From positions 1,736,001 through 1,800,000 of the forward strand of contig NZ_CP030840.1 of the NCBI RefSeq assembly GCF_003330725.1: DNA of 64,000 bases, given 5' to 3'. Both the position numbers and the translations under genes were made by a program. The notes under the pieces were generated by a model. It was not told the origin of the DNA. It made no database searches and saw only the letters and a program-made list of their open reading frames with translations. The stretch is from Acidisarcina polymorpha. GTDB taxonomy: Bacteria; Acidobacteriota; Terriglobia; Terriglobales; Acidobacteriaceae. Positions 1-8,886 of the stretch are shown here, piece by piece (positions within the stretch are counted from its first letter, which is position 1; each line of letters begins with the position of its first letter).

Positions 1-2902
1 CGCCGCGGCTGCGTACCGTGACATCGGGGTTGCGGCCGAGCTTATAGCTCTCCGTCTCGTAGTCGGAGTAGAGCAGGAAGTTGAACCGGCGCACCTTATA
101 CGGGCAATTGTTGGAACAGTACCGGGTGCCGACGCACCGGTTATAGACCATAGTGTTCAAGCCTTCCGGCGTATGCACGGTCGCGCCGACCGGGCATACC
201 TGCTCACAAGGCGCATTTTCACAATGCTGGCAGTTCATCGGCTGGAAGTGGGCGCGCGGCGCGGAGAGATCGCCCTCAAAATAGGTGTCGATCCGGATCC
301 ACTGCATGTTGCGGCCGATCTTGACCTGCTGCTTGCCGACCACCGCGATGTTGTTTTCCGCATAGCAAGCAACTACACAAGCATTGCAGCCGATGCAGGA
401 ATTCATATCGATCGACATGCCCCAGGCATTCTTGTCATAGACATAGGCTGGGAACATGCTTTCGTCGGGTGCCGGTGCTTCCCTGCCCTCGCCCTCGTGG
501 GCGAAGTCGGGGTTCTGCTTGAACTCTTCCAGTGTGGCGTAGCGGATAATACCGCGGGTCTCGGCCTCGTTTGCCTCGAGTGAATTCTTGCCGCCGCCCT
601 GGCCGCCAAAAAACTTCGACCGGTCGTCGTGATAGTGGCTTTTGGTATTCGCGAATTCGTAGATCTCGCTAGTCTTGGTGATTGTCGCCCCGGTGGCCAC
701 CAAGGGAGAAGCCGACGGCCGGATCGAGTAAGCGTCGAACCCCGTGCCGGTACCCACCCGGCCAGCCCTGCGGCGGCCGTGACCAAGATAAACGGTAATG
801 CTATTTTCGGGATGGCCGGGAACCACCAGGACCGCAGCCTTCACCTTCTTGCCGTTCAAGGCGATCTCGATCACATCGGACTCTTCGAGCTTGTATTTGA
901 CCAAGGTCGCGTTCGAGATCAGCGCCGCATTGTCCCAGGAGAGATTGGTCACTGGCTTCGGCAACTCCTGCAGCCAGCCGACATTCGCGTAGCGCCCGTC
1001 ATAGAGCGATGGATCGGGACGGAAGATGACCTCGATCGAATCGGCTTGGACCGCGGGCGGCAACTCCGGCAGCCCGGTCTTCGCGGTCACGGTCTTCGGC
1101 TCGAAAGCAGTGCCGTCGATAAACCCGTCGTGGAGAGCTTTGCGCCAGTTCTGCTCAAAGTCACCCTTGGCCGAGAGCTGCGCCTTCCAGGTTGCGCGCA
1201 CTGCGTCGTAGGCCGGCAGCACGGGCTCGTCGAGCAGCATGGCTTGGATGACTTCGTGGGCGGACCTGCCGCCATAGAGCGGATCGATCATCGGCTGAAT
1301 GATGCTGACCATGCCGTGATACGCCCGCGCATCCGACCAGGACTCCAAATAGTGAGCGCTATTGATGTGCCACTGCGCGACTTCGGCGGTCTCATCGTAG
1401 TGCGATCCCAGGTGTACAAGCACATCGACCTTGTTGGCCGCAGTAGCAAAGTCCAGGTCGGCAGGCGCGGAATAGATCGGATTGCCATCAAGTACCAGCA
1501 GCCAATCGACCTTGCCGGCATTCATGTCGGCGACCAGCGATTTCAGATCGTTGTTCTGCTGCGAAGGCAGCGGGTTGACGGTTTCGGTATAGATCACCGT
1601 CTTTCCGATGTTGCCAAGCGCGTCATTGATAGCGATCGCGGCAAGGTGGACCTCAGGGGGCTGCTGCTCGCCGGGGATCACTGCGGATTCACCGGCATTT
1701 GCCTTGAGATCCTTGACCAGCGCGTCAAGGAAGTGCTGCTGTTCCGGCGTCCAGGTCGGGCCGGAAGGCGCCTGAGCGCCGGTAATGGCCGCCGCTAGAG
1801 CGACGGCAAAGGCGGGGATGTCGCTCGCCCGCAGCCCAAGCCGGTGCTCGGCCTTCATGCCGGTCGTGGTCGGCGTACTCTCGACGGCATAGAGGCGATT
1901 CATCTCGACGTCACTACTGTCTAGCTTGCGACGCCGCGAGTAATCCGCAGCCAGCTTGTGGAACCCGGGGTGAGTGATACCGGAGAGGAAATCGGCATCC
2001 AGAGAAACGATGACGTCGGCGCCCTCGAGCCAGTAATGCTTGTCGAGCGGAGTGCCGAATGCCGCCGCGGTCGCCGCATAAGCCGAATCGCGGTTGACCG
2101 GGTCATATTGCAAGAACTTCGCGTTCGGCCATGCGGCCTGCGCCTTCTTGATCTGGGCAGCCAGGGTCGGGGAAGTGACCGTGCTGGTGAGGATATAGAT
2201 CCCCTCGCCGCCAGCGGTTTTCTTAACCGCAAGGTGGGTCTGGAAGGCCTGTACAAACTCTGACCATTCGCGGTTTTCCCCGCGATAGCTGACATGCTGC
2301 GAACGGTCGGGATCGTAGAGCGCAAGCAGCGAACCCTGGGTAATCGGATCGGAACTGCCGCGGTTGATGGGGTGGTCCGGATTGCCGTCCACTTTTACCG
2401 GCCGATAGGCGTCGCTTTTCACCAGCACTGGAATGGCGCCGGTATTGAACGGGTGGGCGCTGGCAAAGTAATTCGGCTTACCGAGGATCAGATCTTCGGG
2501 TTGTTTGATATAGGGATAGATCGGCTCATCGGGCTGCTTGGTGCAACCGGAGAGGCCGGCCAGCGCCATCGAGGCGCCCATGATTTTCAAGAATCCCCGC
2601 CGCGAGACCGGATCGATCCATTCGGAAGCCTGGCGAGGAAACTCGCGTTCCAGCATTTCGTCGAAGCCGGGAGCGCCGGCGAGCTCTTCGAGACTCCGCC
2701 AGTACCGCTTGCCACCCTGGCCCGAGAGCCTCTTCCGGGCTTCCGCCAGAGTCAGCCCCTGCTCCTGTGTGGAGCTCCCTTCGAGGCTCACGAGCTGGGC
2801 GTCCAGCGCCTTCACAGTCTCCGGTGCTTTCGCAGTCATTAAATCCTGTCCTTCTTGGTCCATCTTCGATTCCGTCACGTGATCGGGAGTAGGTACTTTC
2901 AT
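1..2902 (-). CDS. actB: Alternative complex III iron-sulfur/molybdopterin-like subunit ActB, C-terminus cut by the window edge
   Basis: Large electron-transfer subunit of alternative complex III, which oxidises membrane quinol in place of cytochrome bc1. The frame stays open from the ATG at 2902 to the window edge (about 967 codons). Near residue 100 there is a Tat-like motif, SRRGFLKIMGASMALAGLSG, followed by Cys; its position deep inside the N-terminus is typical of the TAT-variant-translocated molybdopterin oxidoreductase family. Close to the edge (about 70-230) are ferredoxin-type cysteine clusters, CQHCENAPCEQVCP and CVGTRYCSNNCP. The ATG overlaps the actA stop as ATGA, so the two are translationally coupled. 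The downstream genes of the complex (actC, D, E, F) are expected outside the window. Family is clear; the 3' end is not visible. Confidence 0.93.
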   Translation of the reverse strand, partial: MKVPTPDHVTESKMDQEGQDLMTAKAPETVKALDAQLVSLEGSSTQEQGLTLAEARKRLSGQGGKRYWRSLEELAGAPGFDEMLEREFPRQASEWIDPVSRRGFLKIMGASMALAGLSGCTKQPDEPIYPYIKQPEDLILGKPNYFASAHPFNTGAIPVLVKSDAYRPVKVDGNPDHPINRGSSDPITQGSLLALYDPDRSQHVSYRGENREWSEFVQAFQTHLAVKKTAGGEGIYILTSTVTSPTLAAQIKKAQAAWPNAKFLQYDPVNRDSAYAATAAAFGTPLDKHYWLEGADVIVSLDADFLSGITHPGFHKLAADYSRRRKLDSSDVEMNRLYAVESTPTTTGMKAEHRLGLRASDIPAFAVALAAAITGAQAPSGPTWTPEQQHFLDALVKDLKANAGESAVIPGEQQPPEVHLAAIAINDALGNIGKTVIYTETVNPLPSQQNNDLKSLVADMNAGKVDWLLVLDGNPIYSAPADLDFATAANKVDVLVHLGSHYDETAEVAQWHINSAHYLESWSDARAYHGMVSIIQPMIDPLYGGRSAHEVIQAMLLDEPVLPAYDAVRATWKAQLSAKGDFEQNWRKALHDGFIDGTAFEPKTVTAKTGLPELPPAVQADSIEVIFRPDPSLYDGRYANVGWLQELPKPVTNLSWDNAALISNATLVKYKLEESDVIEIALNGKKVKAAVLVVPGHPENSITVYLGHGRRRAGRVGTGTGFDAYSIRPSASPLVATGATITKTSEIYEFANTKSHYHDDRSKFFGGQGGGKNSLEANEAETRGIIRYATLEEFKQNPDFAHEGEGREAPAPDESMFPAYVYDKNAWGMSIDMNSCIGCNACVVACYAENNIAVVGKQQVKIGRNMQWIRIDTYFEGDLSAPRAHFQPMNCQHCENAPCEQVCPVGATVHTPEGLNTMVYNRCVGTRYCSNNCPYKVRRFNFLLYSDYETESYKLGRNPDVTVRSRG

Positions 2903-3798
2903 CGGTGACAGACCTCGCAACTGCTGAGCTCGCGCGGTGTTCGAATGTGATATTGATCGGCGAGATAATGTCCAAGCTTGTCCTGATCGGTGAACTTCAC
3001 GTAAGTGACCGGAGGCAGCGGAAGCGAAGCAGCTCCAGAGTCACTGACAGTCGCCGCCTGGTGGGTTCCGGGATCTGTAATCTGGGAGCTGGCTGCCCCT
3101 TCAGGCATCTGCAGAGCGGCGACTCGAACCCCGCCTTCGGCTGGATTTAACGTGGTGCAGCTGACGGTTTGGGCCGTCGGGACACCGCTCTTGCTCTCCG
3201 TGGATCCACACCATACCGGACTGTCAGTGGAGGGGCCGGTCCAGGCCATGTTGTAAATTTCGCTGGTCGGACGCAGGTTTTTGGCCGGATTGCGGTGACA
3301 GTTGAGGCACCATTCCATTTGCAGAGTGTTCTGCTGATACATGATCGGCATCAGGTCTACCCGGCCGTGACAGCTTGAACAGCCGAGCCCCTTGTTCACA
3401 TGGATCTCGTGATTGAAGTAAGCATAATCAGGCAAATCATGGACCTTCGTCCAGGTGATCGACTCCCCGGTGGCCCAGCTGTGCCGGACTGGCTCGAGCA
3501 GATTGGCGTTCGTCCAGATCTGCGAATGGCAATTCATACACGTCTTGGTAGGCGGAATGCCAGCATAGCTCGACTTCTCCACCGACGTATGACAGTACTG
3601 ACACTGGATCCCGAGACCCATGACATGGTGTTTGTGGCTAAACGGAACCGGCTGGTCCGCTCGTTGTCCCTGCCGGGTGACCCACGGCGAGCGCTGCAAC
3701 TGGTCAAGGGTCACGCCCAGGGCGATCACAATCAGCCCTGTCAAAACCAGGCTCGCGCGGGCCAACGCGTTCGAGCTTCGGTCAAAAATCTGCGCCAT
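2899..3798 (-). CDS. actA: Alternative complex III pentaheme cytochrome c subunit ActA
   Basis: Membrane-anchored multiheme cytochrome that passes electrons within alternative complex III. The 299-aa protein has an N-terminal hydrophobic anchor (about residues 13-31, LASLVLTGLIVIALG-like) and five CXXCH heme sites: CQYCH, CMNCH, CSSCH, CLNCH and a terminal CEVCH two residues before the end. Five hemes is the number known for ActA. The ATG at 3798 has a purine-rich RBS (AGGAA, 8 nt spacer). Its TGA overlaps the actB ATG by 4 nt. A stretch of about 90 residues between hemes 4 and 5 is rich in Ser, Ala and Pro and looks like a linker. Confidence 0.93.
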   Translation of the reverse strand: MAQIFDRSSNALARASLVLTGLIVIALGVTLDQLQRSPWVTRQGQRADQPVPFSHKHHVMGLGIQCQYCHTSVEKSSYAGIPPTKTCMNCHSQIWTNANLLEPVRHSWATGESITWTKVHDLPDYAYFNHEIHVNKGLGCSSCHGRVDLMPIMYQQNTLQMEWCLNCHRNPAKNLRPTSEIYNMAWTGPSTDSPVWCGSTESKSGVPTAQTVSCTTLNPAEGGVRVAALQMPEGAASSQITDPGTHQAATVSDSGAASLPLPPVTYVKFTDQDKLGHYLADQYHIRTPRELSSCEVCHR

Positions 3799-4082
3799 GA
3801 ATGCGTTCCTGCTTCCTCAAGTTACGCGGTGGAGGGGAGCGGCCTCGACCAGTAAAGGGTGGCGGCCGTTCCACATGGGCCGCTAGAAAGGCCCTTCGAA
3901 GTTTCAATGTCTAAAAAAGAAATATAGCAGCAGCGAAGCCTTTGCAAGCGACCCCGGGTACGAAAACGAAAAAAAATCCTGGATGTATAGTAGCGGCCAA
4001 ACCGAAATGGCACCTCCAAATCAACCTCTCGCAGCCGGAACAAACGATTACACTTAACGATTATGTTCAAGGAGGTCTCTGC

Positions 4083-4772
4083 ATGGTGACCGGGCGTCGC
4101 GGAGTTCGCTACGATGCGGAGCTGGCCTGCCGGCAGCTCGGCGCCGCCGACCCCAAACTGGGCCGCCTGATTGGCGAGGCCGGAGCGTTCTCGCTGCGCT
4201 TGAAGAGCTCGCATTCCCCTTTCGAAGCGTTGCTGGAGTCGATCATCTACCAGCAGCTCCACGGAAAAGCGGCGGCGGCGATCCTGCGCCGGTTGCTGAA
4301 TGTCTTCGGCGATCTGCACCCGTCGCCGGAACACATTCTTGCTGCTCCCGAGGAGCAGCTGCGTTCGGCCGGAGTATCGCAGGGAAAGGTCCTGGCCCTG
4401 CGCGATCTCGCCGCCAAGACCATCGATGGCACCGTCCCTACGCTGGCCCGGATCCGCCGCATGAGCGACGAAGACATCATCGAACACCTCACTCAAGTGC
4501 GCGGCATCGGTCCCTGGACGGTCGAGATGCTGCTTATCTTTCGCCTTGGCCGGCCGGATGTGTTGCCGGTCAGCGACTATGGAGTACGCAAAGGCTTTGC
4601 CCTCACCTTTCGCCGTATCCCTAAGAACAAGCCCTTTTCGAACGACCTGCTCCCGAAACCGGAAGAGATGCTTCGCCGGGCGCAGAAGTGGCGGCCCTGG
4701 CGCTCGGTCGCGAGCTGGTATCTGTGGCGCGCCTGCGACCTGGCCGGGAAAGCCTCACCCCCGCCCGACTAG
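4083..4772 (+). CDS. DNA-3-methyladenine glycosylase II, AlkA-like HhH-GPD protein
   Basis: Base-excision repair glycosylase that removes alkylated purines. The 229-aa protein has the HhH-GPD fold: the helix-hairpin-helix VRGIGPWTVEMLLIF is followed by RPDVLPVSDYGVRKG, whose Asp is the expected catalytic residue. The start is the ATG at 4083, preceded by a perfect AGGAGG (4070-4075) 7 nt upstream; an in-frame ATG 141 nt further up has no such signal. It lies alone, divergent from the actAB operon, with about 280 nt between them. It lacks the Ada-type N-terminal extension of some AlkA proteins, so it is the short form. Confidence 0.9.
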   Translation: MVTGRRGVRYDAELACRQLGAADPKLGRLIGEAGAFSLRLKSSHSPFEALLESIIYQQLHGKAAAAILRRLLNVFGDLHPSPEHILAAPEEQLRSAGVSQGKVLALRDLAAKTIDGTVPTLARIRRMSDEDIIEHLTQVRGIGPWTVEMLLIFRLGRPDVLPVSDYGVRKGFALTFRRIPKNKPFSNDLLPKPEEMLRRAQKWRPWRSVASWYLWRACDLAGKASPPPD

Positions 4773-5029
4773 AAGCACTTCGGGCCATGCGATCCGTTGC
4801 GGTCTGAAGGATCCAGCGTAAACTGGACACAACGATATTCTTTGCGACGCAGCAGCCGAAGATAGAAGAAGGGCAACGGTTCTCCCGCCCCTTTTTCTCA
4901 AAATCGGCTATCGCTCAGGGTCGATTCGATGGCTCCCCTCGATGGAACCGAATCGCTCCCGGCGAGCACCGTATGGCTGCAATCTGGGTCTCTGCCCGTT
5001 TACGTCTTCCCTCTTTGTTGGAGAAACCG

Positions 5030-7705
5030 ATGCCCGACCCTACGCCCGCGGTTCCCGTCAGCCTGGAACGCTATATCACGATTCATGGACATTTTTACCA
5101 GCCGCCGCGGGAGAATCCGTGGCTGGAGACGGTAGAGACTCAGGATTCGGCGGCTCCCTATCACGATTGGAATGAACGCATCACCGCGGAATGCTACGCG
5201 CCCAACGGCGCCTCGCGGATCGTGAACCGCGAGAACCAGATCATTCGCATCATCAACAATTACGCCCGTATCAGCTTCAACTTTGGTCCGACCCTGCTCT
5301 CCTGGCTCGAGGAAAACGCGCCTCGCGCCTATAAACATATCCTTGAAGCCGACCTTCGAAGCCAGGCTCGTTTCGGCGGGCACGGCTCGGCCATGGCGCA
5401 GGTCTACAACCACATCATCATGCCGCTGGCGAACACTCGCGACCGCATTACTCAAATTCGCTGGGGAATTGCCGACTTCGAATCTCGCTTCGGCCGCAAG
5501 CCGGAGGGCATGTGGCTGGCCGAAACAGCAGTCGATAGTGAGTCCCTCGAATTGCTTGCCCAGCACGGCATCCGTTTTACCGTGCTGGCCCCGAGCCAGT
5601 GTGCCCGCGTTCGCCCTTTGGCGGAGAGGCCGGCGAGAAAGGTCAAGCCGGATGCAGCTACCGACGACGGGACTAAACCTCTGGTGGTCGAGCCCTGGCA
5701 GGAAACTCCGAATGGCAGCGTCGATACAACCCGCGCCTACACCGTGCGGCTTAAGTCGGGGCGCAGCATCGCGATTTTTTTCTATGACGGACAACGATCG
5801 CGAGCCATCGCTTTCGATGGCTTGCTGAACAGCGGCGATGAGTTCGCCAATCGGCTGATGGGCGGCTTTCGCGCCGAACCGGCACAGCCCGACGGCGCTC
5901 ATCGCGGGCAGCTCGTCCATGTGGCGACCGATGGGGAGAGTTACGGCCATCACCATCGCTACGGCGAGATGGCGCTCTCTTATGCGCTGCGGCTGATCGA
6001 GCAGCGGGGAGAGGCGAAGCTGACCAACTATGCCCAGTTCCTGGATAAGTTCCCGCCCCGCTATGAAGCCGCGATTGTCGAGAACACTTCGTGGAGCTGC
6101 TTTCACGGTGTCGAGCGCTGGCGCTCTGACTGCGGCTGCAATGGAGGGCGGCCCGGCTGGAATCAGAAGTGGCGCGCGCCCTTACGCGACGCTCTGGATT
6201 GGCTGCGCGACAGCGTCGCGCCGCTGAGCGAGAAGCTGGCCAAGGGGCTCTTCGCTGATTTCTGGGAGGCCCGCAATGCCTATATCGAGGTCGTGCTCGC
6301 CCGCGGCGAAGTATCCAGCGGTCACGTCAATACGCCGGTGCCTAACGCTGACGCTTTCCTCGATTCCCATTCTCTTCACCCGTTGAACCATGCCGAACGC
6401 ATCAGCGCGTTGAAGCTGATGGAGATGCAGCGCCACGCTCTCTTGATGTACACCAGCTGCGGCTGGTTCTTCGACGATATCTCCGGTATTGAAACTGTGC
6501 AGATCATCGCCTACGCGGGCCGCCTGGTGCAGTTGGCGGAGGAGGTATTCGGACCGGAAGCAACCGGGCTTGAAGCTGGTTTTGTCGAACGTCTGCGAGC
6601 CGCGAAGAGTAATGACCCCCAAGCCATCGATGGCGCTGAAATCTATCTTTGCAAGGTGAAGACGGAAAGGGTAGGCCTCGAAGAGGTTGCGGCGCATTAT
6701 GCGATCAGTTCGGTCTTCTCGAACTACCCGGAAGAGGCCCGGCTCTTTGGCTATGTGGTGCGGCGTCTGGATGTGGAGTCGCTCGGCACGGGGCGAGGGC
6801 GGCTCTCGATCGGGCGCGCGCTGGTTTCTTCGACCATCACCGGGGAGAGTGAACAGGTGACTTACGCCGCGCTCCATTTCGGCGATCAAAATATTACGGC
6901 CGCGGTCAAGCGTTCCCTGGCGGGCTCCAACGGCAGCTTGGATCCGGCGGTGGGGGACCGCGAGAAGGCTGAGCACGAGGCGCTTCTCGACGGGGTCAGG
7001 GCCGCAGTCCGGAGGGCCGATATCCCGGCCGTGATCCGGCTCTTTGACCACCACTTTGGAGAGACGGACTATTCCATCACCTCACTCTTCAATGACGAAG
7101 AGCGCCGTATTTTGAAGATCATCCTGGATCCGACCTTGAACGAGATCGAGACGACCTTCAGCGCCATTTATGAGCGGCATGCTTCGCTGTTGCAGTTCCT
7201 CAGCGAGGTAGGGATGCCGAAACCCGCCGAGCTCACCTTGGCAGCCGGCTCGTTTATCAATTCGGGACTTCGTCACTCACTAGAAGCAGACCCGATCGAA
7301 GACGATCGTATTGCCCTGTTGCTTGGGCGGGCCAAGGACATCAAGATTGCTCTCGACGAACCGTTGCTGAGCTACGTAGCTAGTCAGCGCATCAAGGCCA
7401 GCATGGTGGCGCTGCACAAACATCCGAGCCGTGCCCGCGAGCTGGATGAGGCGCTACGGGTCGCCCAGGCGCTGCACACCTTCCCCTTTGAGATTCGTCT
7501 GTGGCAGGCGCAGAACATCTGGTACGAGATTATGGAGGTGTCGCATAACCGCTCGTTGTCAATCGCGGCGCAGGATTTTGCGAGTTGGCAGGCCCGGTTC
7601 AATGCCCTCGGCCGCCACCTGGGAATTGCCGTCGATGAACTGGTCGTGGAGGATGACGGCGCGTCGCCGGAGATCCAACCTGACTTGGCTTTGCGACGCA
7701 GCTAA
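5030..7705 (+). CDS. Glycoside hydrolase family 57-like protein with DUF3536
   Basis: Large cytoplasmic protein (891 aa from the chosen start) with an N-terminal GH57-type alpha-glucan-active barrel (ITIHGHFYQPPRENPW, then EGMWLAETAVD and ATDGESYGHHHRYGE) and a C-terminal DUF3536 helical region. GH57 enzymes act on alpha-1,4-glucans; the substrate of DUF3536 members has not been established to my knowledge. No signal peptide is seen. The ATG at 5030 is preceded by GGAG at about 7 nt; the longer reading from 4973 adds 19 residues of unlikely composition. The gene stands alone between alkA-like and an opposite-facing M23 peptidase. Confidence 0.88.
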   Translation: MPDPTPAVPVSLERYITIHGHFYQPPRENPWLETVETQDSAAPYHDWNERITAECYAPNGASRIVNRENQIIRIINNYARISFNFGPTLLSWLEENAPRAYKHILEADLRSQARFGGHGSAMAQVYNHIIMPLANTRDRITQIRWGIADFESRFGRKPEGMWLAETAVDSESLELLAQHGIRFTVLAPSQCARVRPLAERPARKVKPDAATDDGTKPLVVEPWQETPNGSVDTTRAYTVRLKSGRSIAIFFYDGQRSRAIAFDGLLNSGDEFANRLMGGFRAEPAQPDGAHRGQLVHVATDGESYGHHHRYGEMALSYALRLIEQRGEAKLTNYAQFLDKFPPRYEAAIVENTSWSCFHGVERWRSDCGCNGGRPGWNQKWRAPLRDALDWLRDSVAPLSEKLAKGLFADFWEARNAYIEVVLARGEVSSGHVNTPVPNADAFLDSHSLHPLNHAERISALKLMEMQRHALLMYTSCGWFFDDISGIETVQIIAYAGRLVQLAEEVFGPEATGLEAGFVERLRAAKSNDPQAIDGAEIYLCKVKTERVGLEEVAAHYAISSVFSNYPEEARLFGYVVRRLDVESLGTGRGRLSIGRALVSSTITGESEQVTYAALHFGDQNITAAVKRSLAGSNGSLDPAVGDREKAEHEALLDGVRAAVRRADIPAVIRLFDHHFGETDYSITSLFNDEERRILKIILDPTLNEIETTFSAIYERHASLLQFLSEVGMPKPAELTLAAGSFINSGLRHSLEADPIEDDRIALLLGRAKDIKIALDEPLLSYVASQRIKASMVALHKHPSRARELDEALRVAQALHTFPFEIRLWQAQNIWYEIMEVSHNRSLSIAAQDFASWQARFNALGRHLGIAVDELVVEDDGASPEIQPDLALRRS

Positions 7706-7736
7706 AACGGTCAAGAAAATAAGGGCCAAGAAAATC

Positions 7737-8627
7737 CTACGGCTTGCCGGTCAACCGAAGCCGGAAAAGACCGGCGGGATCGAGGTACGCCTCGTGCCAG
7801 CGAACGGCGAAGTGAAGGTGCGGACCGGTCACTCGGCCAGTCGCTCCGCTGAGCCCCAGCCTCTGCCCCTTACGGACGCGCTCTCCAGGAGCGACCTCCA
7901 ACCGGGAAAAATGCATGTAGATCGTCATGAGCCCGAGCCCATGGTCGATGACCACGCAGTTCCCTTCGTAGAAGAGTTTTTGCGCAAGCACGACCGTTCC
8001 CGCATTGGCCGAGGCAACCGGCATGCCCGCGGGCGCACGGAAGTCCATTCCACGGTGGATGCTTGCGAGCTTGCCATTGAAGGTGCGACGGGTCCCAAAG
8101 GAGTCAGTAGAAGGCTCCTTTACAGGCCGAACGAAGTCTCCCGCCCACAGCGGGGCGGAGGCGGTCTGGGAGAAGACACGGTCCTTGATCTGTTTATCGA
8201 GGGCAATCTCCTTCTGGGTCGCCGCATCGGGCTCCACAAAGTTGCCGCCGACCGTGAGTTCACCACTGTGATACTTTGCCTCAGCCACCGCTAACTGCGT
8301 ACCGGCGTGAAGATCATGGCCATCCAGGGTGACCGCCTGCAAGGTAAGCGGATAGCTGCCCGGCACAGTTTCCACATCCACCCCGGCAAGCGCATACCAG
8401 AGCTCGCCCGATGGTCCGTTTGGCCCTTTGAAAAAGGAAACATCCTTGCCGAACCAAACACCCCGCACAATCGAGGCTTTCTGCGCCAGCTTGACCGTAA
8501 GCAGAAATGGAGATCCGTTTGCCAATGCCGTGGGCGTAGTCACAATACTGGCAAAGCCGGAAGAGTCCGATGCGCCAGCCAGGTGTCCCGCCATAACCAG
8601 CAGTCCCAGGCCGTAGATCAGTAGCAT
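7737..8627 (-). CDS. M23 family metallopeptidase (LytM-like, exported)
   Basis: Probable cell-wall endopeptidase. From the ATG at 8627 the protein is about 296 aa, with an N-terminal hydrophobic signal segment (MLLIYGLGLLVMAGHLAG), an Ig-like middle region, and a C-terminal M23 domain with the zinc motifs HRGMDFRAP (HxxxD) and HLHFAV (HxH). Both metal motifs are intact, so a catalytically active enzyme is expected. The open frame continues upstream to 8960 and would overlap the start of thrS on the other strand; the composition of that extension argues against it. It converges with the GH57 gene, 31 nt apart. Confidence 0.85.
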   Translation of the reverse strand: MLLIYGLGLLVMAGHLAGASDSSGFASIVTTPTALANGSPFLLTVKLAQKASIVRGVWFGKDVSFFKGPNGPSGELWYALAGVDVETVPGSYPLTLQAVTLDGHDLHAGTQLAVAEAKYHSGELTVGGNFVEPDAATQKEIALDKQIKDRVFSQTASAPLWAGDFVRPVKEPSTDSFGTRRTFNGKLASIHRGMDFRAPAGMPVASANAGTVVLAQKLFYEGNCVVIDHGLGLMTIYMHFSRLEVAPGERVRKGQRLGLSGATGRVTGPHLHFAVRWHEAYLDPAGLFRLRLTGKP

Positions 8628-8886
8628 TCCGCATTTCCGCTGGGCATCCGGTCGCAACCGATGCTTAGCCCACCGCCAAAAAGAATAGAAACCCAAAGCA
8701 TCCCCCACCAAGCAGCATCGCCTCCGCGGATCGATTGCACAACCTTGTGCAATGCTCTGATTTCTCGTAGCGGAACGAGCAGTGGAATTCCCTACTGGCC
8801 AGCCTCTTCCCGAATACAAGCTACTCACGGCCGCCCAAACCATACTAGGGTAAAGGTGAAAATGCTCTAGAATAAGGCAAAGGTTC

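Noticed and set aside
8701-8886. T-box leader for thrS
   Set aside because: No antiterminator-like T-box sequence and no terminator hairpin found before the gene.
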